7,258 bases of DNA from Actinomycetota bacterium. GTDB taxonomy: Bacteria > Actinomycetota > CADDZG01 > WHSQ01. Every line of letters begins with the position of its first letter. Position 1 is the stretch's first letter. Of the stretch, positions 1 through 6,050 are shown in pieces. The notes beneath the pieces are model-generated. The model was given only the letters and a program-made list of their open reading frames with translations. It was not told the origin of the DNA and ran no database searches. A program made the translations under genes and the position numbers. Location of the stretch: positions 1 through 7,258 of the forward strand of contig JADDQX010000010.1 of assembly GCA_016781115.1 (NCBI GenBank), written 5' to 3'.

Positions 1-1
1 C

Positions 2-265
2 AATCGATCTGTCGCGGGCGAGATCCTGCAAGCCGCGACGCAACGTCTTGCCGCCGAGCTATCGCAGCGAGCGCCGCTGTCGGTGCAGGGCACCAAGGTC
101 TCGATCCAAGCGGTGCTGGACCATCTGGGCAGCACCAGGGACGGCAAGAAGGAGGTGGTCGGCGAGCTCGATCGCCTCGTTGCCGCGGTGTACGAGAGCG
201 AAGACCTACAAGAGGGGCTGCGGGCGCTGTCGGAGCAACGAGCTCCGAACTTCAAGGGCCACTAG
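2..265 (+). CDS. Enoyl-CoA hydratase/isomerase (crotonase family), C-terminal fragment
   Basis: This is the last 87 residues of a protein whose start lies left of the window; the frame is open from base 2 to a TAG at 263-265. It resembles the C-terminus of crotonase-superfamily enzymes: an Asn-Arg segment at the left edge, then a helix leading into RAPLSVQGTK (residues 24-32 of the fragment), then an acidic helix ending YESEDLQEGLRALSEQRAP, and a final NFKGH. The ESEDxxEGxxAxxExRxPxFxG pattern is the usual crotonase ending. Family members hydrate or isomerise enoyl-CoA thioesters in fatty-acid or amino-acid breakdown in the cytoplasm. The oxyanion-hole residues and catalytic acids would lie upstream, so the exact reaction cannot be assigned. 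The gene converges on the DUF2203 gene and the two stop codons overlap. Nothing suggests it is broken; it is cut only by the window edge. The family call is confident, the substrate is unknown. Confidence 0.85.
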   Translation, partial: NRSVAGEILQAATQRLAAELSQRAPLSVQGTKVSIQAVLDHLGSTRDGKKEVVGELDRLVAAVYESEDLQEGLRALSEQRAPNFKGH

Positions 266-630
266 AGCGGGCGGCGTCCCTGGAACCCGTCTTCGGGCGA
301 GTGCCAGTGCGCCACCTCCGCCTCGCCCAGCCTCCAGCACAGATAAGCCTCCGATCCCGCGATCCGGGCCGGGAAATCCACGAGCCCGGTCTCGAGGTCT
401 CTCAGCTCGATCTCCCACTCGTTCAGCCGGTCGATGAGCTCCTGGACGCGCGCCAGCGTCCGCGCCCACCTCTCTCGCTTGGTCGAGCCGCCGTTGGAGA
501 CGCTCGCCTGCTCGATCGTCTCCTGGATCCGCACCGCTTCCTCAGACTTGGCACGTAACTCGACGAGCGTCGGCGCGAGATACGGCAGCAGAGCGTTCGC
601 CTCTTGGACCGTGTAGCGCTTGTCTCCCAC
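262..630 (-). CDS. DUF2203 family protein
   Basis: A complete 122-residue soluble protein with no signal peptide or membrane segment. It matches the DUF2203 pattern as I recall it: an N-terminal YTVQEANALLPYL, a charged helical middle (residues about 20-85, with heptad-like Leu/Ile spacing that could form a helical hairpin or coiled coil), then GLVDFPARIAG, YLCWRLGE and HWHSPEDGFQGRRPL at the C-terminus. The conserved Cys-Trp-Arg and His-Trp-His groups look like a functional or metal-binding surface, but no biochemical role is established to my knowledge. The start is a GTG directly abutting the TAG of the phosphoesterase gene upstream (TAGGTG, no gap). No good Shine-Dalgarno is visible, so translation probably depends on coupling to that gene. 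Its own TAG overlaps the stop of the convergent crotonase gene. Confidence 0.85.
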   Translation of the reverse strand: MGDKRYTVQEANALLPYLAPTLVELRAKSEEAVRIQETIEQASVSNGGSTKRERWARTLARVQELIDRLNEWEIELRDLETGLVDFPARIAGSEAYLCWRLGEAEVAHWHSPEDGFQGRRPL

Positions 631-1314
631 CTAGTCGCGCAGGAGCTCGATGAAGCGATCTCCCGCAGGTCCGCCGAACCGGCGTGCTTGCGAGATCGCC
701 TCTTCGACGTCGAACTCCGCATGGTGGTGGTGGATGGTCCAGTGGGGCCCGTGCTGGTCCAGGATCATGTACGAGGCATCGTGACCCTCGACGGGGACCC
801 CGACGGAGCCGGGGTTCGCGACCACCGTCCCGTCGCTCAGGCGCCGGATGAACGGGAGGTGGACGTGGCCGAAGATCACCAGCCCGGCTTTTCCTTCGTA
901 GGGGGCGAAAGCGGCGGGCGGTTCGTCCGGGAAGGGCGCGATGAAGGGTGAATCCGGCGTGCCGTGGACCATCAAGACCGATCCCGGCGCGTTGTGGCCG
1001 AGCGGCAGCGAGATGAGCCAGCGAGCGTCGTCTTCGGAGATGTCGTGAGCGGCGGCGATGGCCACGCACGCGGCCCTCGCATCTTCTCCCTCGACCGTCT
1101 GTGGATCTCCCGTGATCCACACGTCCGTGTTCCCCTTGACCGTCGTCCAACCCGCCTCCCGTACGAGCGCGATGCACTCCTGCGCGCGCGGCCCCAGCCA
1201 CCCGAGATCACCGCCACACCAGATCTGGTCCGGCGCGTGTTGCTCGATGTCCTTGATGACGGCTTCGAGCGCGACGAGGTTGCCGTGGATGTCAGCCAGC
1301 ACCGCTACCCGCAT
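631..1314 (-). CDS. YfcE/MJ0936-like metallophosphoesterase
   Basis: A 227-residue calcineurin-like phosphoesterase of the small YfcE/MJ0936 group. The metal-binding motifs appear in order: D8-I-H10-G-N, G35-D36, G61-N62-T-D64 (the GNH/E motif, here GNTD), V-H117-G118 and G149-H150-V-H152, followed by NPGSVG (residues 167-172), which is typical of this group. These proteins bind two divalent metals and hydrolyse phosphodiester or phosphomonoester bonds in the cytoplasm; the physiological substrate is unknown. The ATG at 1314 was chosen because MRVAVLADIHGN is the canonical first beta strand. A GTG at 1425 would add 37 unrelated residues and run into the divergent kinase gene. No Shine-Dalgarno precedes the ATG, but TACTAT lies 8 nt upstream, suggesting a leaderless message. 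A His4 run (195-198) near the C-terminus is unusual but isolated. The DUF2203 gene follows with no gap, so the two form a likely operon. Confidence 0.88.
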   Translation of the reverse strand: MRVAVLADIHGNLVALEAVIKDIEQHAPDQIWCGGDLGWLGPRAQECIALVREAGWTTVKGNTDVWITGDPQTVEGEDARAACVAIAAAHDISEDDARWLISLPLGHNAPGSVLMVHGTPDSPFIAPFPDEPPAAFAPYEGKAGLVIFGHVHLPFIRRLSDGTVVANPGSVGVPVEGHDASYMILDQHGPHWTIHHHHAEFDVEEAISQARRFGGPAGDRFIELLRD

Positions 1315-1328
1315 GGGCCCGGATAGTA
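1315..1328 (-). promoter_or_regulatory. Candidate -10 element for leaderless metallophosphoesterase mRNA
   Basis: On the minus strand TACTAT (1328-1323) fits the TANNNT -10 pattern. It is followed by 8 nt (CCGGGCCC) and then the ATG. No purine-rich ribosome-binding site is present. The spacing would put transcription start at or next to the A of the ATG. No convincing -35 box is visible. This is a motif-based inference. Confidence 0.4.
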
Positions 1329-1350
1329 GTAGCCACAGGAGTCGTCCACT

Positions 1351-1362
1351 TACGATGAAGGC
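1351..1362 (+). promoter_or_regulatory. Candidate -10 element for leaderless pdtaS mRNA
   Basis: TACGAT (1351-1356) fits TANNNT and is followed by exactly 6 nt (GAAGGC) and then the ATG at 1363. The only Shine-Dalgarno-like run, GAAGG, ends 1 nt before the ATG, too close for normal use. Both facts favour a transcript starting at the ATG. No good -35 box is seen. This promoter and that of the phosphoesterase lie back to back within 48 bases. Confidence 0.42.
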
Positions 1363-2784
1363 ATGGCGACCCTCGCCGACCGGATCCTTTCCGTCTCCCG
1401 ACTCAGCCGTGCCGAGGCGGAGCACCTCCGGAGCCTGTGCCGGTCATGGCAGGTCCTGGCGGACCTCTCGTTCTCGGACCTGTTGCTCTACGTGCGGAGC
1501 GACGACGAAGACGCGTTCGAGATCTGTGCGCAGTTGCGTCCGTTCACATCACAGACGTTGTATCCGCAGGACCTGGTCGGGCAGCGCGTGACGCAGCCGG
1601 AGCAACCGATCGTGGAGCGAGCCTTCCGCGAGGGCCGCGTGTGGGCCCAGGCCGATCCCGTGCTGGTGGACGGGATCCCGATACGCATGGACGCCGTTCC
1701 GGTCCGCTACGAGGACCGGGTCGTGGGTGTGGTCACCAAGGAGGGGAGCCCCGCCACCTCCCGCAGACCGGGGCGCATGGAGCAGGTGTATCTCGATGCT
1801 GCCGAGCACGTCTCCCAGATGATCAGCGCGGGCAGATTCCCCTACCCCGACACCCCGGCGGGCGACTGGCCTCGCGTCGGCGACGGCCTCTTGACCTTCG
1901 ACGGGTCGGGGAGCTTGACGTGGGCTTCACCGAACGCGGTCAGCTCGCTCCGGCGGCTGGGCCTCGCCCAGAACGTGCTGGGGCGCGAGCTCGACGAGCT
2001 GGGGCTGGGTCAGACGCCGGTCAACGAGGCCCTGCAGACGGCGAAGCTCCTGGACGGCGAGCTCTCGCGGGGCGACACGCACGTTCGGCTTCGCGTCATG
2101 CCCCTGTTGGACGGGGAACAGGTGGTGGGCGCGCTCGCGCTGGCGCGTGACATCTCGGAGCTTCGTCAGAAGGATCGCGTGATCTCGGTGAAGGACGCCA
2201 CGATCCGAGAGATCCACCACCGCGTCAAGAACAACCTCCAGACGATCGCGTCACTGCTGCGTCTGCAGGGCCGGAGGGTTCAGTCGGAGGAGGCGAAGGC
2301 GGCGCTGAACGAGAGCGTTGTGCGGATCGGATCGATCGCGCTCGTGCACGAGACGTTGGCGGAGAACCCACAGGATGTTGCCGAGTTCGGCGAGGTGGCG
2401 CGGCGGATCGGCCAGATGGTCGGCGACGGGTTGGTGCTCCCGCATCAGAGCGTGGACGTGAAGGTGTCCGGTCAGGCCGGCGCGCTGGGGGCCGATCTAG
2501 CGACGCCCCTTGCTGTGACGCTGGCCGAGCTCCTGCAGAACGCGATCGAGCACGCGTTTCCCGACGATCGGCCGGGCACCATCAAGGTCGAGCTAGCGCG
2601 GGAGGCAGACGACGTGATCATGATCGTGTGGGATGACGGGGTCGGGATGTCCACCGACGCCCTCGGCGGCGCGCGGCTCGGGCTTCAGATCGTGCGCTCG
2701 CTGATCGACGAGCTCGGCGGCACCATGAGGGTGGCGGCCGACGACGGGACCCGGGTCGAGGTGCGGGTGCCGGCCCTGCGCTAG
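1363..2784 (+). CDS. pdtaS: PdtaS-like two-component sensor histidine kinase
   Basis: A 473-residue cytoplasmic histidine kinase with no membrane segment. It is similar along its whole length to mycobacterial PdtaS (about 500 residues). Order: an N-terminal GAF-like sensor domain (about 1-155, including WQVLADLSFSDLLLYVR), a PAS domain (about 168-265, with GDGLLTFDGSG and WASPNAVSSLRRLGL), a HisKA_2 dimerisation domain with the phospho-acceptor motif IREIHHRVKNNLQT (H285-H286; the His before Arg, H286, is the likely acceptor), and a HATPase domain with N-box ELLQNAIEHAF (N393), G1 box DDGVGM (D425, G426, G428) and G2 box LGLQIV (439-444). In the known system PdtaS phosphorylates PdtaR, an ANTAR-domain regulator that acts on RNA antitermination. 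No PdtaR gene is present here, and it is also unlinked in mycobacteria. All catalytic residues are intact. The gene is divergent from the phosphoesterase and its TAG overlaps the stop of the convergent PBP gene. The sensed signal is not deducible. Confidence 0.92.
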   Translation: MATLADRILSVSRLSRAEAEHLRSLCRSWQVLADLSFSDLLLYVRSDDEDAFEICAQLRPFTSQTLYPQDLVGQRVTQPEQPIVERAFREGRVWAQADPVLVDGIPIRMDAVPVRYEDRVVGVVTKEGSPATSRRPGRMEQVYLDAAEHVSQMISAGRFPYPDTPAGDWPRVGDGLLTFDGSGSLTWASPNAVSSLRRLGLAQNVLGRELDELGLGQTPVNEALQTAKLLDGELSRGDTHVRLRVMPLLDGEQVVGALALARDISELRQKDRVISVKDATIREIHHRVKNNLQTIASLLRLQGRRVQSEEAKAALNESVVRIGSIALVHETLAENPQDVAEFGEVARRIGQMVGDGLVLPHQSVDVKVSGQAGALGADLATPLAVTLAELLQNAIEHAFPDDRPGTIKVELAREADDVIMIVWDDGVGMSTDALGGARLGLQIVRSLIDELGGTMRVAADDGTRVEVRVPALR

Positions 2785-4898
2785 CCGGTGCGGGTCGGTT
2801 GAGGCCTGGGTGGCCCTTGCTCGGACGGGACGGGCTCCGGCGTGGCGTTGGCGTCTTGTGTTCCTGTCGGCGCGGGTGTCGGTCGACCATCATCTGTCGC
2901 TGTTGGTGACGGCGTAGCTGTCGGCAGCGTCGGCACCGGTGGGGGCGGGGGCGGCGGGCAGTAGGTGGTGGGAGCGAGCTGACGCAGCATCGTCTTTGGC
3001 TCGCCAGGGCACCACTCGGCGGCCAACAGCCCGGAAACCGGATCGATCATCACCGTGACGAGGTCGCTCTTCGGAAGCTTGAAGCGTTTGACGGGAAGCC
3101 CCGCATGGGCGGCGAGCATGAAGTCTCGCCAGATGGCCGCGGGGAAGGTGCCGCCGAAGACCCTGATCCCGTGGACGTTCGTCATCGGTTGGGGGTAGCG
3201 GTATCCCACCCATACCGCCACCGCCAGGTCCGGCGTGTAGCCGGCGAACCAAGCGTCGTTGTAGTCGTTGGTCGTCCCGGTCTTGCCCGCCGCGGGTCGC
3301 CCGATGTCGGCGGCCTGCCCCGTTCCTCGCTCGATCACCTGCTCCAGCACCCTCGTCAGCAGGAAGGCGTTCCCGGGGGAGACGGCCTCCGGCACGATCT
3401 TCTGCTCCGGCTTGAGGATCTCTCCGGTGCCGGTCCGAACCTCCTTGATGGTGGTCGGCTCGACCGCGGTGCCGTTGTTCGCCAACGTCGCGTAGGCGGC
3501 CGCCATATCGAGAACGCTTACCTGAGCCGATCCCAGCGCTATCGACGGGTAGACCGGCAGCTTCGAGCGGACACCCATGAGCTTCGCCTGCGTCGCGATC
3601 GAGCCGGGGCCCAGGTCCAGGGCGAGCCGCGCGTAGACGCCGTTCACGGAGCGGACCGTCGCTTCGCCCAGCGGCAGGGTTCCGCCGGCCGTTCCCTCGG
3701 AGTTGTGGACGGTCCAGGTGGAGCCGTCCGGCAGCAGGAAGGAAGCGGGACCCGCGCCGAAGCGGGTATCTAGCGTCATCCCCTGCTCGAGCGCCGTCGC
3801 GGCGACGATCGGCTTAAACGCAGAGCCAGGTTGGCGGCCCGAGCCGCCTCCTTCTTTGCCCAGTGCGAGGTTCACCTGAGACGCGTTCCAGTCCCGGCCC
3901 CCGACCATCGCTACGATCTCGCCGGTCTGCGGGCGGATCGCGACGAGCGCGGCTTCCGGGTCTCCCGGAAGCCCCAGATTGCTCTCGACCGCCCGCTCCG
4001 CGGCCTCCTGTAGATGAGGCTCCAGCGTCGTCTCGATGCGAAGACCGCCCTTGTACAGGGCTTCAGCGCGCGCGTCTTCGCTCGAACCGAAGCGACGATC
4101 CTTCATCACCTCTCGCTTGACGGCCTCGACGAAGTAGGGCTCCCGCGTGCGCGCCTTCGGCGGGTCCGGGATCACGCCGAGCGTCATCTTCTTGGTCTTC
4201 GCTGCGGTGCGTCGGTCGATCTTGTTCAGAGCGACGAGCCGATCGAGCACGTAGTTCCGGCGTTCCAGCGCGCGTTTCGGATTGTCGCGAGGGTCGTAGA
4301 ACGAAGGCGCTTTGATGAGCGCCGCCAGCAGCGCGGCCTCCCTCAGCGTCAGCGTCGACAACCCGCGGCCGAAATACGTCTTGGCGGCGACCTTGACGCC
4401 GTACGCGCCTTGGCCGAGGTACACGGTGTTGAGGTAGCGGTCGAGGATCTCGTCCTTCGAATAGCGGCGCTCCACCTCGATCGCCAACCGAAGCTCTCGC
4501 GCCTTTCGCTCGAACGTCCGCGGCGCGTCGCGGAAGAAGGTGTTCTTCACGTACTGCTGTGTGATCGTCGATCCACCCTGCGCGACCTCTCCTTCATCGA
4601 GGTTGACCAGAGCGGCGCGTGCGATCGAGCGCAGGTCATAGCCGGGGTGCTCGAAGAAGCGAGCGTCTTCGGCCGCCAGCACCGCATCTTTGAGCACGGA
4701 CGGGATCTCCTCCTCATCCACCAGAACGCGGTTCTGTTTGAACAGACGTGCCAGGAGCGTTCCGTCCGATGCGATCACGGTGGTGCGGACCGCGAGCGGT
4801 CGTTGGTTCTTGAGGTCTACCGGTCCCAGCGAACAGGCCGCTGCGAGCAAGGAGCAGACGGCGGCAGTTGCCGCGGTGCGGACGGCGCGGCCTCGCAC
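2781..4898 (-). CDS. Class A penicillin-binding protein (GT51 + transpeptidase), probable lipoprotein
   Basis: A 705-residue bifunctional peptidoglycan synthase acting outside the membrane. The GT51 glycosyltransferase (about 45-230) has EDARFFEHPG (catalytic E77), GGSTITQQ (108-115), RKARE (E135, the second catalytic Glu), KDEILDRYLN (148-157) and RRNYVL. The transpeptidase (about 310-610) has the serine nucleophile in S359-A-F-K362, S417-V-N419 and K539-T-G541, all intact. After it come C630 and C647, then seven prolines (648-654) and a Pro/Thr-rich tail to the end, common in actinobacterial PBPs and probably wall-facing. The N-terminus is odd: R2, R4 and R7, a hydrophobic run of only about 14 residues, then LLAAAC with C22, which fits a lipoprotein signal better than the usual cytoplasmic tail plus full membrane helix. 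The GTG start is backed by GAGGAGG (4911-4905) 6 nt upstream, inside the end of the sigma-factor gene, whose stop is 1 nt away; no earlier in-frame start exists. It is last in the ku-rsbW-sigF-pbp unit. Confidence 0.93.
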   Translation of the reverse strand: MRGRAVRTAATAAVCSLLAAACSLGPVDLKNQRPLAVRTTVIASDGTLLARLFKQNRVLVDEEEIPSVLKDAVLAAEDARFFEHPGYDLRSIARAALVNLDEGEVAQGGSTITQQYVKNTFFRDAPRTFERKARELRLAIEVERRYSKDEILDRYLNTVYLGQGAYGVKVAAKTYFGRGLSTLTLREAALLAALIKAPSFYDPRDNPKRALERRNYVLDRLVALNKIDRRTAAKTKKMTLGVIPDPPKARTREPYFVEAVKREVMKDRRFGSSEDARAEALYKGGLRIETTLEPHLQEAAERAVESNLGLPGDPEAALVAIRPQTGEIVAMVGGRDWNASQVNLALGKEGGGSGRQPGSAFKPIVAATALEQGMTLDTRFGAGPASFLLPDGSTWTVHNSEGTAGGTLPLGEATVRSVNGVYARLALDLGPGSIATQAKLMGVRSKLPVYPSIALGSAQVSVLDMAAAYATLANNGTAVEPTTIKEVRTGTGEILKPEQKIVPEAVSPGNAFLLTRVLEQVIERGTGQAADIGRPAAGKTGTTNDYNDAWFAGYTPDLAVAVWVGYRYPQPMTNVHGIRVFGGTFPAAIWRDFMLAAHAGLPVKRFKLPKSDLVTVMIDPVSGLLAAEWCPGEPKTMLRQLAPTTYCPPPPPPPVPTLPTATPSPTATDDGRPTPAPTGTQDANATPEPVPSEQGPPRPQPTRTG

Positions 4899-4899
4899 G

Positions 4900-5667
4900 T
4901 CATTCCTCCTCGAGCGCGTGGCGCAGGTTGGCGAGGGTGCGGTTGAGCAGGCGCGACACGTGCATCTGCGAGATATCGAGCCGCTCCGCGATCTCCGACT
5001 GAGTCAGGCCCTTGAAGAACCGCAGGTAGAGGATCTTGCGCTCTCTGTCCGGGAGCTTCGCCATCTCGGGAGCGAGCGAGGCCCGGTACTCCAGGTTCTC
5101 GAGGTGCTCGTCGTCTTCTCCCAGCTGGTCTGCGAACGACGTCGATCCACCGTCGTCGGTGTCTATCGGCGCATCGAGTGAGGTGAAGTTGTAGGCCTGC
5201 GCGATCTCTAGTCCCTCCAACACCGTTTCCTCGGCCGTCCCCATGGAGCGCGCGATCTCGGGCACGGTCGGTGACCGTCCTAGGTCTTGGCCGAGGTGAC
5301 CGACGACCTTCGTGAGCTCGAGGTGTAGCTCTTGCAGACGGCGCGGGACCCGAACCGCCCACCCCTTGTCCCGGAAGTGGCGCTTGAGCTCTCCCACGAT
5401 CGTCGGCGTCGCGTAGGTCGAGAACTCCACCTCTCGCTCCAGATCGAACCGCTCGATCGCCTTGAGGAGCCCGATCGTCCCCACCTGGACGAGGTCCTCT
5501 AGCGGCTCGCCCCGGTTGCGGAACCTGCGCGCGAGGAACTCCACGAGGCCGATGTGTTGCTCGACAAGCTGCTCGCGCAGAGCGGGTTGCTCGCCGGGGC
5601 CGGCGGCGCGGTAAGCCTCGAACAGCGACCGCACCTCGTCCTTGGAAAGGGTTGCGCGGTCGTTCAC
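4900..5667 (-). CDS. sigF: SigB/SigF/SigG-family RNA polymerase sigma factor
   Basis: A 255-residue sigma-70 factor of the SigB/SigF/SigG group, the stress and sporulation/development factors. Region 2 spans about 35-100: IGLVEFLARRFRNRG, EDLVQVGTIGLLKAIERFD (core binding) and FSTYATPTIVGELKRHFRDKGW (-10 recognition), followed by VRVPRRLQEL. Region 3 lies at about 110-165 (GRSPTVPEIARSMG). Region 4 covers about 200-252, with LPDRERKILYLRFFKGLTQ and the helix-turn-helix SEIAERLDISQMHVSRLL for -35 recognition. Length and order are normal for the group and no region 1.1 is present. Its GTG start overlaps the anti-sigma stop as GTGA, so the two are translationally coupled, as in the usfX-sigF order of mycobacteria. 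It presumably stays inactive while bound by the upstream partner. No clear SigF-type promoter (GTTT near -35, GGGTA near -10) was found in the window, so autoregulation is not shown. sigF is a family-level name. Confidence 0.9.
   Translation of the reverse strand: MNDRATLSKDEVRSLFEAYRAAGPGEQPALREQLVEQHIGLVEFLARRFRNRGEPLEDLVQVGTIGLLKAIERFDLEREVEFSTYATPTIVGELKRHFRDKGWAVRVPRRLQELHLELTKVVGHLGQDLGRSPTVPEIARSMGTAEETVLEGLEIAQAYNFTSLDAPIDTDDGGSTSFADQLGEDDEHLENLEYRASLAPEMAKLPDRERKILYLRFFKGLTQSEIAERLDISQMHVSRLLNRTLANLRHALEEE
4905..4911 (-). promoter_or_regulatory. Ribosome-binding site of the class A PBP gene
   Basis: GAGGAGG on the minus strand, 6 nt before the GTG at 4898, is the strongest Shine-Dalgarno sequence seen upstream of any gene in the window. 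It is formed by the final Glu codons of the sigma-factor gene. An out-of-frame ATG (4903-4901) lies only 1 nt after it, too close to be served. The site decides the GTG start and implies translation coupled to the sigma gene. Confidence 0.75.
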
Positions 5668-6035
5668 TGCGCCTTGCTCTTCACCAGTTTGAACGTGGGC
5701 GTTCCGTTCGTGTGCTCTAGCGACGCAGAGTCGGCGACGGTGTCGAGGATCATCCGCGAGAACTCGGTGAGATCCGTCCGCACCTTCTCACCCGATGAGA
5801 ACTCGCCCGCACCGGATATCTCGAGGCGGTCCTCGTGGACGGTGAAGCTGACCTGGATCGTTCCCTCGCGCCCGGTCGTCCCGGTGAAATAAGCAGACAT
5901 CTCATCGACGGCGATCTTCAGATCCTCGATGTCGTCCAGCGTGAACCTGAGCCGAGTGGCAAGACCTGCCGCCACCAGCCGGACGACCTGCAGGTAGACG
6001 GGGGATGCAGGGATCCTGATCGAGATGTTGTCCAT
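5664..6035 (-). CDS. rsbW: RsbW/UsfX-like anti-sigma factor
   Basis: A 123-residue protein with the GHKL-type fold of RsbW/SpoIIAB anti-sigma factors. The pattern is an N-terminal strand (ISIRIPASPVYLQVVRLVAAGLA), a helix with DDIEDLKIAVDEMSAYF (34-50, the N-box region), strands at about 58-74, and a C-terminal helix TEFSRMILDTVADSASL. The family holds the sigma factor off core RNA polymerase and is released by an RsbV/SpoIIAA-type antagonist. The assignment rests on the fold-like pattern and on direct coupling to the SigF-like gene downstream (GTGA overlap). Two nucleotide-binding positions look lost: the N-box Asn is Tyr49, and the Asp of the DxGxG box is Ile73 (I-S-G-A-G, 73-77). As I recall, mycobacterial UsfX is also divergent here. 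Kinase activity on an antagonist is therefore doubtful. The ATG at 6035 is 15 nt after the ku stop, with only a weak GGGGCGGA-like site. No antagonist gene is in the window. Confidence 0.82.
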   Translation of the reverse strand: MDNISIRIPASPVYLQVVRLVAAGLATRLRFTLDDIEDLKIAVDEMSAYFTGTTGREGTIQVSFTVHEDRLEISGAGEFSSGEKVRTDLTEFSRMILDTVADSASLEHTNGTPTFKLVKSKAQ

Positions 6036-6050
6036 CCGCGTTCCGCCCCG

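Noticed and set aside
48..437. Plus-strand frame of 129 codons across the crotonase and DUF2203 genes
   Set aside because: It covers two recognised genes in the wrong frame and has an Arg/Ser/Pro-rich product with no family resemblance.
542..1201. Minus-strand frame of 219 codons inside the phosphoesterase gene
   Set aside because: It is a same-strand shifted frame of a gene with full metal-binding motifs; the Arg/Pro/His-rich product is characteristic of a shadow.
1315..1425. Longer phosphoesterase start (GTG at 1425)
   Set aside because: The extra 37 residues do not fit the family, whose first strand begins at MRVAVLADIHGN, and the extension would overlap the start of pdtaS.
2938..2960. 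G-rich tract as a quadruplex or simple repeat of its own
   Set aside because: It is fully explained as the proline-codon run of the PBP tail read from the other strand; no separate function can be supported.
4901..4903. Alternative ATG directly after the PBP ribosome-binding site
   Set aside because: It is out of frame with the PBP and only 1 nt from GAGGAGG; the GTG at 4898 has proper spacing and leads into the signal sequence.
4014..4946. Plus-strand reading frame of 310 codons opposite the PBP gene
   Set aside because: It is antisense to the GT51 domain with all its motifs intact; the composition is a mirror of that gene and there is no plausible start signal.
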